This document shows positions 17,658-26,744 of a stretch of 64,000 nucleotides of DNA, one piece after another; position 1 is the stretch's first letter, and each line of letters opens with the position of its first letter. Under the pieces are notes generated by a model that was given only the letters and a program-made list of their open reading frames with translations, made no database searches and had not been told where the DNA came from. The DNA comes from Planctomycetota bacterium (GTDB lineage: Bacteria > Planctomycetota > UBA1135 > UBA2386). The translations under genes and the position numbers were made by a program. The stretch covers positions 248,001 through 312,000 of the forward strand of contig JADJPQ010000008.1 in assembly GCA_016713175.1 (NCBI GenBank). The letters are read 5' to 3'.

Positions 17658-18515
17658 ATGGAACTGGAGCCTGACGGCATCTTCGCCCCCGAACACGACA
17701 TCGCCCCGCCCGGCCCCGACCCCATCATCGAAGGGATCGAGGTCGCGCTCGACGAAGGTCGCGAAGAGGACGCCCTCGAGATGGCCGAGCAGGCCCTCGA
17801 CAAGGGGCTGGGCAACCGCCTCGACGTGATGTTCCTCGCCGGCGACGCCTTGATGGCGATGGGCCGCGCGCCCGAGGCCGAAGCGCGCTTTCGCGAAGTG
17901 CTCGCCGAGGACCCGACCTGTCCCAGTTCGCGCTGCTGGCTGGCGATGGCGCTGTACCGCCAATGCCGGTTCGCCGATGCCGAGCGCGAGGTGACGCGCG
18001 CGCTGCAGTGCAAGGATCCCGTCGTCGACAGCCACGTCGTGTCCGGCCTGCTGCTCGAGCGCAAGGGGCAGTACGCCGAAGCCGACGCGCTGTTCGCGAA
18101 GGCCGAGGCGATCGACGCCAAGAAGTACCCGGCACCGGTGCGCATCACCCGCGCGCAGTTCGACAAGGAAGTCCGCAAGGCGGCGAAGAAGCTGCCGCGG
18201 CAGTTCCGGATCCATCTCGAACGCGTGCCGGTGATCGTGCAAGACCTGCCGGAGGAGTCCCTGCTGACCCAGGAGCAACCGCCGCTCGACCCCGATCTGC
18301 TCGGCCTGTTCGACGGCGTCAGCCTGCCGGAGACCGGCGAGATGGACGGACCGCCGGGCCGGCCCAACTACATCTACCTGTTCCAGCGCAACCTGGAGCG
18401 CGCGGCGAAGGACCCGGCGGATCTGGTGGAGCAGATCAAGATCACGCTGTGGCACGAACTCGGCCACTACCTCGGCTTCGACGAAGAGGACATGCCCGAG
18501 CTCGGACTCGAGTAG
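17658..18515 (+). CDS. TPR protein with C-terminal metallopeptidase (zincin) domain
   Basis: A 285-residue cytosolic protein. Residues about 15-150 form three to four TPR-like helical repeats (ALEMAEQALDKG, AEARFREVLAEDP, AEREVTRALQCK). The C-terminal 120 residues match the small minimal metallopeptidase family PF06262, with HELGHYLGFDEEDMPE carrying HExxH and a following acidic residue as zinc ligands. The family also has the PNYIYLFQRNLE stretch seen here. The start at 17658 gives an acidic N-terminus; an in-frame ATG at 17604 is possible. It ends 4 bp from the converging ATP-grasp gene. Confidence 0.78.
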   Translation: MELEPDGIFAPEHDIAPPGPDPIIEGIEVALDEGREEDALEMAEQALDKGLGNRLDVMFLAGDALMAMGRAPEAEARFREVLAEDPTCPSSRCWLAMALYRQCRFADAEREVTRALQCKDPVVDSHVVSGLLLERKGQYAEADALFAKAEAIDAKKYPAPVRITRAQFDKEVRKAAKKLPRQFRIHLERVPVIVQDLPEESLLTQEQPPLDPDLLGLFDGVSLPETGEMDGPPGRPNYIYLFQRNLERAAKDPADLVEQIKITLWHELGHYLGFDEEDMPELGLE

Positions 18516-18519
18516 CGAC

Positions 18520-19752
18520 TCAGTTCGCGATCGCCTTGACGTTGTCGCCGAGGAACGTCATCGCCGAACGCACTTCGTCGTAGTCGGTGTGCTTCAGCCG
18601 GAACCAGGTGTTGCACAGCCAACCCTTGTCGAGCGGTTTCGTCGGCGTGCCGGCCGCCGGGATCTCGTACTCGTAGACCAGATCCCGACACCGCCGCCAC
18701 GCCGGGTCGAGCCCATCGTGGCGCAGATACTTGCCGTCCTGGCTCGGTCGGATCTGCACCGAACCCGCCGCATAGCGCCGGCTCGGTGACTGTTCGCCCG
18801 GCTTGCCGAGCACCGCCAGCGCCCATTCGCGATAGACGTCGAAGTCGTTGGCGACGCGGTACATGTCCCAGATCTTCTCGCCGGCCGGCCGCGCGCCGAT
18901 CTCGGAGAACTTCAGGCCCTTGGGCCCGAAGAACCACTCCATGTGGGTGCCGGTCTGCCGCAGGCCCAGCGCGTCGATGACCTTCTGGCCCATCGCGCGC
19001 AGTTCGCGATAGCCCTCCTGTTCGACCCGGTTGGTCACCGCGATCTGCGGCGAGATCCAGCGCGTGCGATTGGCTTCGAGACAGCCGGGGAAGTAATGCG
19101 CGGCGAAGTCGTGGCGGATGCCGGTGCCGTCGACGATCGTGTCGTAGAAGCCTTCGTGGCCCTCGACGAACTCCTCGACCGCCAGCCGGCGGCCGTTGCC
19201 GAGCGGCAGCTTCGGCAGTGTTTCGGTCAGTTGGCGAGCGTCGGCGAGCTTCCAGGTGCCCAGTGAATTGAAGCCGGCGATCGGCTTGACGATCAGCGGG
19301 TAGCCGACGCGCTCGGCGAACGCGCGGATCTCGGCTTCGCTGGCGGCCGAGGTCGACTGCGCACACGCCACGCCGTGCTGCCGCAGCAGTTCCTTCATCG
19401 CGACCTTGTCGCGGCACAGTCTTGCGGTCGCCAGCGACAGGCCGGGCAATTGCAGTTGTTCGCGCAGCGCGGCTGCGGCTTCGACCAGCGGTTCGTCGAT
19501 GGTCTCGATGCGGTCGATCGGTGGCTGGCCGAGTTCCTTGGCGGCAGCGAGCATGGCCTGGCCCGACAACATGTCGGAGACCTGGCGATAGCCGTCGAGC
19601 AGCTTCTTGCAGCCGTCGCTGAGCTTGTCGGTCGGCTGCATGCCGAGGGCGGAGACCCGGGCGCCGACGGACCGCAGGCCCTGCAGGAACCCGTGGTTGT
19701 AGACGTGCGTGTCGGGGGCCAGGAACAGGACGTGCATCGGCTCCGCCATCAT
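18520..19752 (-). CDS. ATP-grasp ligase-like enzyme
   Basis: A 410-residue protein with ATP-grasp architecture: an N-terminal Rossmann-like part (MHVLFLAPD), KVAMKELLRQHGV near residue 120, the ATP-binding YPLIVKPIAGFNSLGTWK near 150, an EEFVEGHEGF lid region, and the metal-binding KFSEIGARPAG near 285. Enzymes of this type join a carboxylate to an amine via an acyl-phosphate. The substrate cannot be told, and the neighbours give no pathway clue. Two ATGs in a row at 19752 and 19749 precede a third at 19737. Confidence 0.75.
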   Translation of the reverse strand: MMAEPMHVLFLAPDTHVYNHGFLQGLRSVGARVSALGMQPTDKLSDGCKKLLDGYRQVSDMLSGQAMLAAAKELGQPPIDRIETIDEPLVEAAAALREQLQLPGLSLATARLCRDKVAMKELLRQHGVACAQSTSAASEAEIRAFAERVGYPLIVKPIAGFNSLGTWKLADARQLTETLPKLPLGNGRRLAVEEFVEGHEGFYDTIVDGTGIRHDFAAHYFPGCLEANRTRWISPQIAVTNRVEQEGYRELRAMGQKVIDALGLRQTGTHMEWFFGPKGLKFSEIGARPAGEKIWDMYRVANDFDVYREWALAVLGKPGEQSPSRRYAAGSVQIRPSQDGKYLRHDGLDPAWRRCRDLVYEYEIPAAGTPTKPLDKGWLCNTWFRLKHTDYDEVRSAMTFLGDNVKAIAN

Positions 19753-19794
19753 GCCGGCGCGGCGGACGGTCGCAACGATGGGTAGGATCCGGTT

Positions 19795-21963
19795 GTGCTC
19801 GCCCGCCTCGGTCTGTTGCTGTTGCTTGGAACCGCGTTGCCGGCCCAGACCTGGTCCTGGGCCACGCGCGGCATGAGTTTCGACTCCAACGACGCGTTTG
19901 CCGCCGACCTGGTGCGCGAACGGAGCGTCGCGTTCGGCAGGTTCGGAACGTGGGAACTCGCGGGCGACACCTGGCTGTTCCGGCCGACGTCACGGGCGCC
20001 GAGCTCGCGGCATGGTCACGCGCTGGCCTGGCATCCGAGCAGCCGCGAGATGGTGTTGTTCGGTGGGCGAGAGTTCTCGAGCAGTGCACCGTACTTGAAC
20101 GACACCTGGACGTTCGACGGCACCGACTGGACGCAGCGCAGCGTCAGCGTCGCGCCGTCGGCGCGCCGGCTGGCGGCGATGGCGCACGATCTGCTGCGCG
20201 ATCGCGTCCTGCTGTTCTCCGGCACCCGCGACAACGGGCCGCTCGGTGACACCTGGGAATGGGATGGTCAGCGCTGGCAGCAGATGACGCCGCGGAACCG
20301 GCCGCCGGATGGCAAGCTGGCGCCGGACCTGCCGCGGCAGCGCGTGGCGTTGCTGGCGACGGGCGCTGGATCGAGCTGCGAGCACTGGGAATGGGACGGT
20401 GTCGAGTGGTTGCGGCTGCCGGTCCCGGCGACGCCCCCCGCGGGCTTCGGCTTTGCGTTCGGCGCCGATTTCGCGCGCAGTCGGCTGGTGTGCTGGATCG
20501 TGCCGACGGGCACGCTGACGGCGCAGGCGTGGGAGTGGGACGGCACGACCTGGTCGCAGCGGCAGCCGACGGTGCAGCCGACGAGCTTGCGTGGCGGCAC
20601 GTTCGTCTACGACCCCGGTCGAGCGCGGCTGCTGCTGCTCGGTGGCTCGCTGGCCTCCACGCCGCCGTCGCCGCGCGCGTGGATCTGGGATGGCGTCGAT
20701 TGGCGGGCGGGTCCGGCGACGCCATCGCCGACGCCGATGCAGCACATCAGCGCGGCGGTGGACTGGCCACGGCAGCGCGTCGTGGCGTTCGCGCATGACC
20801 TGGTTTCGCAGTCGTCGAAGACCTTCGAGCTCGAGGGCGGCGTCTGGCGCGAGCAGCCGGGACCTGGGCCGCTCGGCTACGGCGAGATCGCGTTCGATCC
20901 CATCCAACTCGAGACGCTGTTGTTCGGCGGTTCCTCGCAGGTGTTCGTCGACAGCAACGACACCTGGTCGTGGAACGGCAGCAACTGGCGGCTGCTGCAG
21001 CCCGCCAATCGACCGAGCGTGCGGCGCGACCCGACGGTGGTCGCCGACCCGGTGCGCGGTCGGGTGGTGTTGTTCGGCGGCCTCGATTGGGTCAGCACGT
21101 TCGCGCCACTGCAGGACACGTGGATCTGGGATGGCTTCGACTGGACCCTGGTGAACCCGGCGAACACGCCGCCACCGCGAGCGGGGGCCGCGGCGACGTT
21201 CGACGATGGGCGCGGCGAGATCGTGCTGTTCGGCGGCGAGGGCCGGTCGGGGTCGCAACCGTTCGGGCGGGCGGACACCTGGATCTGGAACGGCGCCAAT
21301 TGGCTGCTGCGGCAGCCGACGACGTCGCCGCCCGCCGGTTCGCGACATGGCCTCGTGTTCGAGCCGGGACGCCAACGGGTCGTCTTGTTTGGCGGCATCG
21401 AGCACCATACCAATGGTCCGAGTTACTGGATCACCGAGTACGACACGATCTGGGAATGGGATGGCGTCGGCTGGACGCCGATGCCGGGAACGTCGCCGCC
21501 GGGGCGAGCGCGCGCGGTCTACGACGCGCGCTTTGGCCGCATCGTCAAGACGGCGTTGACGCCGTCGTTCTTTGGACCGGCGCCGGCCGAAGTCGTCGGC
21601 ATCGGCAACGGCTGTGGTGGGGCCCGTGGCCCGCTGCAATTGACGGCGTCGCTGCCGGCACTCGGCGCCGCGATGCAGTTCGACGTGTTGCAGGCACCGG
21701 CTGGCGCGCCGGGCGTGCTGGTGTTGTCGCTCGGCCGGCAGAACGTCGCGCTCGGCGCCGGCTGTTCGCTGCTGGTCGACGAACCGATGACGCGGTTCTG
21801 GCTCCGCGCCAACAGCGGGGGTTTCGCCACCGTCGGTCGGTCGGTACCGCTGCGACCAGACCTGGCTGGCGTGCAGGTGCTGGCGCAGGCGTTCGCGCTC
21901 GATCCTGCCGCGTCGCTCGGGTTCGGTGTCAGCGCGGGGGTGCTGGTGACGCTCGGTCACTGA
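19795..21963 (+). CDS. secreted Kelch-repeat beta-propeller protein
   Basis: A 722-residue exported protein. A GTG start at 19795 gives a classic signal peptide (RLGLLLLLGTALPAQ). At least nine Kelch-type units follow, each with a VLFGG strand and a DTW-W-W-G motif spaced 45-55 residues apart. From about residue 600 comes a C-terminal beta domain starting GIGNGCGGARG, shared with other secreted proteins here. It is likely a cell-surface or periplasmic propeller of unknown ligand. It is an intact relative of the pseudogene at 6646-8340. Confidence 0.8.
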   Translation: MLARLGLLLLLGTALPAQTWSWATRGMSFDSNDAFAADLVRERSVAFGRFGTWELAGDTWLFRPTSRAPSSRHGHALAWHPSSREMVLFGGREFSSSAPYLNDTWTFDGTDWTQRSVSVAPSARRLAAMAHDLLRDRVLLFSGTRDNGPLGDTWEWDGQRWQQMTPRNRPPDGKLAPDLPRQRVALLATGAGSSCEHWEWDGVEWLRLPVPATPPAGFGFAFGADFARSRLVCWIVPTGTLTAQAWEWDGTTWSQRQPTVQPTSLRGGTFVYDPGRARLLLLGGSLASTPPSPRAWIWDGVDWRAGPATPSPTPMQHISAAVDWPRQRVVAFAHDLVSQSSKTFELEGGVWREQPGPGPLGYGEIAFDPIQLETLLFGGSSQVFVDSNDTWSWNGSNWRLLQPANRPSVRRDPTVVADPVRGRVVLFGGLDWVSTFAPLQDTWIWDGFDWTLVNPANTPPPRAGAAATFDDGRGEIVLFGGEGRSGSQPFGRADTWIWNGANWLLRQPTTSPPAGSRHGLVFEPGRQRVVLFGGIEHHTNGPSYWITEYDTIWEWDGVGWTPMPGTSPPGRARAVYDARFGRIVKTALTPSFFGPAPAEVVGIGNGCGGARGPLQLTASLPALGAAMQFDVLQAPAGAPGVLVLSLGRQNVALGAGCSLLVDEPMTRFWLRANSGGFATVGRSVPLRPDLAGVQVLAQAFALDPAASLGFGVSAGVLVTLGH

Positions 21964-22384
21964 CCGGCGATCACTTCGCCCGGCCCGGGTCCCAGACGAT
22001 GGCGAGTTGGTGGAACAGGCCAGGCGACGGGCTCACGAAGTGCCTCCCGTCGAGGATCTCGTGCGGTTTGCGATCGGGTGCGGTTGGCGGTGCTGGTGGT
22101 CACGGTCGGAATCTCGCGACATGAGAGCATGACGACTCCTTGTGGCAGCTGGCGGTCACCATGACCGGAGGCGCCGCTTTCCGGTGCACTCGAACCCGTC
22201 CCCGGTTACATGCGATTGCGTTGGATTCTCGCGGGCTCGAGGATGCTCCGCGCGAGGGTCGCGGAACGGCTGACTCATGCCGAACGTGTCCCGACGAGTT
22301 GCAGACCGCGAGCAGCCGTCGTGGCCCCGCGGAGCCGGGTGTCAGGCCGGAGCCTCGGTGAACGAGCCGTATCGCCCTACCGCC
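21964..22384. other. gene-free interval with a possible nuclease remnant
   Basis: A 421-bp gap between the converging Kelch and helicase genes. Apart from the possible Uma2-like remnant at 21971-22087, no open frame of protein-like composition, palindrome or RNA gene is visible. Confidence 0.5.
21971..22087 (-). pseudogene. possible remnant of a Uma2-family endonuclease
   Basis: A minus-strand frame of about 40 codons ending at the TGA at 21971-21973 contains HEILDGRHFVSPSPGLFHQ. This resembles the YEIIDGE-x-x-V-x-PSPxxxHQ signature near the N-terminus of Uma2 (PF05685) restriction-type nucleases. There is no start codon, the frame closes upstream at a TGA, and it ends about ten residues after the motif. 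Only a stump would remain. Identified by motif likeness alone. Confidence 0.3.
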
Positions 22385-24370
22385 CTACCCGTCCTCATCC
22401 CCGAACGGCAACGACGCCAGGAACCGCATCCCATAGCGCTTCGTCCGCACCCGCGGATCCATCACCACGACCTTCCCCCGATCCTGCTGCGAGCGGATCA
22501 GCCGCCCGAACCCCTGCCGGAACTTCAGGATCGCCTCCGGCAGCGACCACTCCAGGAACGGATCGCCGCCGTCGTCGGTGATCGCCTGCATCCGCGCCTT
22601 GGTCAGCGGATGACTCGGATTCGCGAACGGCAGTTTGGTGACGACGACCAGCGTCAACGCGTCGCCGCGCACGTCGATGCCTTCCCACAGGCTGTCGGTG
22701 CCAATCAGCACCGACGTCGGCACCGCGCGCTTCCTCGCCAGCAGCTGTGCGATCGGCAGCTGGCCCTGCACCAGCAACTCGATGCCGGCTTCGTGCAGCG
22801 GCAGATGCAGCGCGGCGGCGAGTTCGCGCACCATCGCCCACGATGTGCACAAGAGCAGCGCCCGGCCGCCGTTCTGCAGCACATGCTGCAGAGTGCGCTC
22901 GCCGACGGCGCGGCCAAAGGCCTGGGCATCGCGCGTCGGATCCGGCATGGCCTCTTCGACGACGAGTTCGCAGACGCGGCGATAATCGAACGGCGAACCG
23001 ACCCGCAACGTGTCGGCGCGCTCGATGCCGAGCTGGCCGCGAAACCACGAGAACCCGGTGTCGTCGGCCGGACCGAGCGTTGCACTCGTCAGGATGCAGG
23101 TGCGGCCGGCGCCGAACAGGTGTTCGCGCAGCGTCGCGCGGACGTCGAGCGGCGCGCCGCACAGGATCGGGCCGTGCTTGTGGCCCTCGACCCAGCGCAC
23201 CAGCGGGATGCCGTGGCCGCCCGGGGTGCACAGTGACCGGACGACGTTGGCCAGGCCCTGCAGGCCGCTGCCGCGGGCGTTCAGTTCCATCCGAGCGTCG
23301 ACTTCCTCGACGCGGGTCGCGGCGGCGACCACGTCCTGCGCCAGTTCGAGCAGCGGCTGGGACAGTGGTTCATCGAGTTTCTCGTCGCCGATCGCCTGGC
23401 CCTCGCCGCTGCCGCCGAGCCGGTCCTCGAGCATCGCGAAGAACGCGTCGTTCTGCTGCCGCAGTTCTTCCCACAGCAGCAGCGCGCGCGACGAGCCATG
23501 GTTGCGCAGCAGGCTGCGATCGTGGCGACCGCCGTGCAGGCGGCGGAGGTGCCAGCCGACCATCCGTGCCGACAGCCGCAGGCCGATGCTCTCGGTGGCG
23601 ACGCGTTCGAGATGGTGCGCTTCGTCGAAGATCACCACGCGATGGTCGGGCAGCAGCGAGGCACCGGCCAGCCGCAGCGCCAGATCGGCCATGTACAGCG
23701 AGTGATTGACGATCAGCACCTGTGCGGTCGCCATCCGGCGCCGTGCGCGCTGCCAATGACAATGGTCGTAGTGCTTGCAGGCGCGGTGCAGGCAATTGCC
23801 GTGTTCGGCCTGCACCTCTTCCCAGACTTCCGGCTGCACCGGCGCCGGCAGATCCATCCGCGTGCCTTCGCGCGTCGTCAGGGACCACTGCACGATGCCG
23901 CGCAGCTGGTCCTTGCGTTCGGGATCGGCGAACAGCGTCTGCTCGCGTTCGGCCAGATGCATGCGTCGCAGGCACACGTAGTGGCTGCGGCCGACGGCGG
24001 TCACCGACGACCACTCGAACGGCAGTACCGCGTGCAGGAACGGCAGGTCCTTGTGTTCGAGCTGTTCCTGCAGCGCGATGGTCCGCGTCGACACGATCAC
24101 CGGACCTTCACCCTGGTGGGTGTCGGCGTGCAGCACTGCCGGCAACAGATAAGCGAACGACTTGCCGACGCCGGTGCCGGCTTCGGCGATCAAGTGTTGC
24201 TTGCCCTGCAGCGCGCGCTCGATCGCCTGCGCCATCTGCAGCTGCTGTGGGCGGCGTTCGTAGTCGGGCAGCCGGCGGGCGATGGCGCCATCGGCGCCGA
24301 GGAAGTCGGCGACGGTCCGCGGCACGGATGCCGCCGGCTCGGGCAGGAACTCGAACTCGGCGTCACTCAC
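22385..24370 (-). CDS. DinG/XPD-type Fe-S superfamily 2 DNA helicase
   Basis: A 661-residue ATP-dependent DNA helicase. EAGTGVGKS at residues 63-71 is the Walker A motif and FDEAHH near 247 the Walker B. Cys133, Cys193, Cys198 and Cys204 lie between motifs Ia and II with the spacing expected for the 4Fe-4S cluster of XPD/DinG helicases. C-terminal motifs V/VI include GTDSLWEGIDVRGD and QGFGRLIRSQQDRG. The GTG at 24370 overlaps the stop of the upstream membrane-protein gene by 8 bases and gives the usual N-terminus. It probably acts in repair or replication restart. Confidence 0.88.
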   Translation of the reverse strand: MSDAEFEFLPEPAASVPRTVADFLGADGAIARRLPDYERRPQQLQMAQAIERALQGKQHLIAEAGTGVGKSFAYLLPAVLHADTHQGEGPVIVSTRTIALQEQLEHKDLPFLHAVLPFEWSSVTAVGRSHYVCLRRMHLAEREQTLFADPERKDQLRGIVQWSLTTREGTRMDLPAPVQPEVWEEVQAEHGNCLHRACKHYDHCHWQRARRRMATAQVLIVNHSLYMADLALRLAGASLLPDHRVVIFDEAHHLERVATESIGLRLSARMVGWHLRRLHGGRHDRSLLRNHGSSRALLLWEELRQQNDAFFAMLEDRLGGSGEGQAIGDEKLDEPLSQPLLELAQDVVAAATRVEEVDARMELNARGSGLQGLANVVRSLCTPGGHGIPLVRWVEGHKHGPILCGAPLDVRATLREHLFGAGRTCILTSATLGPADDTGFSWFRGQLGIERADTLRVGSPFDYRRVCELVVEEAMPDPTRDAQAFGRAVGERTLQHVLQNGGRALLLCTSWAMVRELAAALHLPLHEAGIELLVQGQLPIAQLLARKRAVPTSVLIGTDSLWEGIDVRGDALTLVVVTKLPFANPSHPLTKARMQAITDDGGDPFLEWSLPEAILKFRQGFGRLIRSQQDRGKVVVMDPRVRTKRYGMRFLASLPFGDEDG

Positions 24371-25184
24371 CGACCTGGACCTCGGTGGGCATCGCGATCG
24401 GCAGCACGAAGTCCTCGGCCTGCGCGAGCCGGCTCCATTCTGGATGGCGGCGGTCGTGCAGTACCGGCACCCGTTCGATCCGGCAGCCATGCAGTGCGCG
24501 TTGCAGACGGATGCCGAGCCCGCCGTGGGCGCGGACCCAGTGCCGACCGCGGCGCGGCTGCGCGTGATGGTCCTTGAACTCGTAATCGATGCGGAGCATC
24601 GCCGGCAGCACGAAGCGGACCGGCGCAATGCCGGTCACCGTGGCCACGCCGACGTCGCCGTAGGCGATCACGCGCCGCAGATGGAACACGCTGGCGAGCC
24701 AGCCGAGCAGCAGCAGGCATCCGGGCACGACGGTCACCAGCAGCCAGGCTTCCGGGCGCAGGATCGGCAGATCGATGTGCAGCAGGGTGCCGACGATGCG
24801 ATTGGTCGCCGGGTTGCCGGGCAGCAGTTCGATCTGCACGGTGTCGCCGACCGCGTGGTTCGGCGTGGTGCCGAACGACTTGAAGTCGTGCCAGTCGGTG
24901 CCGCCCCAGGAGAAGCGATACGTCAGCCGGAACAACTGGCGGTCGCCGACCGCGACCGGCGCATCGACCGCGACAACCTGGCCGTTCGTCGTCGCGACCG
25001 GACCGACGTCGAGCGCCCGTTGCTCGGCCGGTTTGGCGCCGGCGGCAAACCACAGCATCAACGACCACAGGCAGCCGTAGACGACCAGCAGCGCGCCGGT
25101 TGCCAACAGCGGCCAGCGGCAGGCCAGCAGCGTGCCGAGGCGAACCTGCCTTGGTGCCGGTGGGATGCCCTGCAGTTCGCGCAT
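24363..25184 (-). CDS. DUF3592-like membrane protein
   Basis: A 273-residue protein with hydrophobic segments near residues 20-42 and 135-160 around a beta-rich extracytoplasmic region, the layout of DUF3592-type proteins. The function is not known. The ATG at 25184 was chosen over longer in-frame starts because it places the first membrane segment correctly. Its stop overlaps the helicase start, so the two are probably co-expressed. Confidence 0.55.
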   Translation of the reverse strand: MRELQGIPPAPRQVRLGTLLACRWPLLATGALLVVYGCLWSLMLWFAAGAKPAEQRALDVGPVATTNGQVVAVDAPVAVGDRQLFRLTYRFSWGGTDWHDFKSFGTTPNHAVGDTVQIELLPGNPATNRIVGTLLHIDLPILRPEAWLLVTVVPGCLLLLGWLASVFHLRRVIAYGDVGVATVTGIAPVRFVLPAMLRIDYEFKDHHAQPRRGRHWVRAHGGLGIRLQRALHGCRIERVPVLHDRRHPEWSRLAQAEDFVLPIAMPTEVQVGE

Positions 25185-25327
25185 GGTCCAGCGAGCATAG
25201 CCCCTGGCCACGGTGCGTAGTCCAGGGAACGCGCCGTCGGCGCGGCTGGTTGCGGCAATCATCGATCGCGGCCGGCGCCCGCCACGCGTCGCCGCGGTTT
25301 CCCCTGCCTGTCATCTTGGAGTCCGTC

Positions 25328-26584
25328 ATGGTGTCCTGCCGTTCGTCGCTGTCCCTGTTGGTGCTCACCGCACCGCTCTTTGCGCAGGTCGAAGCGCAGC
25401 TGTTCGGGTTGACCCGCACCGCTGCGGCGCTGCGCATCCACACCACCAATTGCACTGCCGTCAACGTCGGCTGCGCGACGGGCCTTGCGGCCACCGTCGA
25501 GCCGTGGGCTGGCGGCTCGGCCTACGATGCCACCTCTGGCGGCGCCTGGGTCAGCAACGGCAACGTCGTCGCCCGCGTCGATCCGCGCGGCTGCGCGGCC
25601 CAGTGCGGGCCGTGGGCGGCGCCGGTCGGCCTTGGCGTCGCCACCGGCCTCGAGGTGCTCGAGACGCAGAACGAACTGTGGGTGCTGGACTCGACCGGGG
25701 CGTTGAGCCGGTTGTCGTTGACCGGCAGCTGCAATGGCCCGCAGCTGCTCGGTTCGTGCAACACCGGACTCGGCCGCGTCGGCCAGCGCGCGACGGCCGG
25801 CCTGGCCGTCGACGAGTCGTTCGGTCTGGCGTTCTATGGCGTCTCGGACTTCGCCGGCACGACCAACGATCTGCACATCGCGACGTTGGCCAATCCTTGC
25901 GTGCCGTTCCAGCGGCTGGCGTTGCCGACCTGCGCGTTGGGCCCGTTCGGCAACCTGCGCGGTCTGGCGGTCGATTCGTGCCGCCACCTCCTGTTCGCGA
26001 CCGATGGTCTGCGGACGTTGGCCGTGCCGTATCGCTTCGACCCGATGGTGCCGGCGGTGACGTTCGGTGCGGCGCGTTGCTGCCAGGGAACGGTGACCAC
26101 GCCCGATCCGGTCGTGGGGCTCGCGTTCCGGCCGAGTCCCGGTGAGCCGGTCGGGCAGGCGTGCAACAACGGCGCTTGCCGGCCGTGCCCGATGGTGCAC
26201 ACGCTGTTGACCGGTGCGACCGTCGGCAATCCCAACCTGCTGTTTGCGCTCGAACAGGCGCAGGACAACACGCTGACCTGGCTGGCGCTCGGCGCCGGTC
26301 CCTGCCGCAACGTCGGCCCGACGTTCCCGCCGCTGTGCGGCCCGGTGCTGGTCGCGGGTGGCGCTGGCAATCCACCTGCGGTCGCCGGTCCGTTCCCCGT
26401 GTCCGGTGGTGGCGGGCCTTGCCAGGCATCGGCCATCGTCGTGGTCAACGTGCCGAATGACCCGACGTTCTGTGGCTCGGACTGGTCGTCGCAGTTCCTG
26501 TCGCTGTGTGTCGGACCCGCGCCGACGCCGGCGATCGGCACGGCGCTCAGCAACTGCCTCAGCTTCACGATCCTCGGGTCCTGA
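25328..26584 (+). CDS. secreted cysteine-rich propeller-like protein
   Basis: A 418-residue exported protein with a signal peptide (MVSCRSSLSLLVLTAPLFAQ). The mature part has some 25 cysteines in pairs and repeated short strands (GLAVDESFGLAFYG, GLAVDSCRHLLFATD, GLAFRP), which suggests a disulfide-stabilised beta-propeller. I do not recognise the family. It stands alone between the minus-strand helicase pair and the next secreted protein. The start at 25328 is set by the signal peptide. Confidence 0.6.
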   Translation: MVSCRSSLSLLVLTAPLFAQVEAQLFGLTRTAAALRIHTTNCTAVNVGCATGLAATVEPWAGGSAYDATSGGAWVSNGNVVARVDPRGCAAQCGPWAAPVGLGVATGLEVLETQNELWVLDSTGALSRLSLTGSCNGPQLLGSCNTGLGRVGQRATAGLAVDESFGLAFYGVSDFAGTTNDLHIATLANPCVPFQRLALPTCALGPFGNLRGLAVDSCRHLLFATDGLRTLAVPYRFDPMVPAVTFGAARCCQGTVTTPDPVVGLAFRPSPGEPVGQACNNGACRPCPMVHTLLTGATVGNPNLLFALEQAQDNTLTWLALGAGPCRNVGPTFPPLCGPVLVAGGAGNPPAVAGPFPVSGGGGPCQASAIVVVNVPNDPTFCGSDWSSQFLSLCVGPAPTPAIGTALSNCLSFTILGS

Positions 26585-26744
26585 CGCAGCGGGTGGAACG
26601 GCACGCGGCGGCGTCGCTGCCGCTTGTCGTGCGGCGGAACGGGCGGTCGACAGGGTATTCCTGCCGGCCGCTTTCGCTTTGTGCCCGTGCGACTACTGCC
26701 GCCGGGGCCGGCGACGTAGACTCTCCGCCCCAATCCAGCACGCC

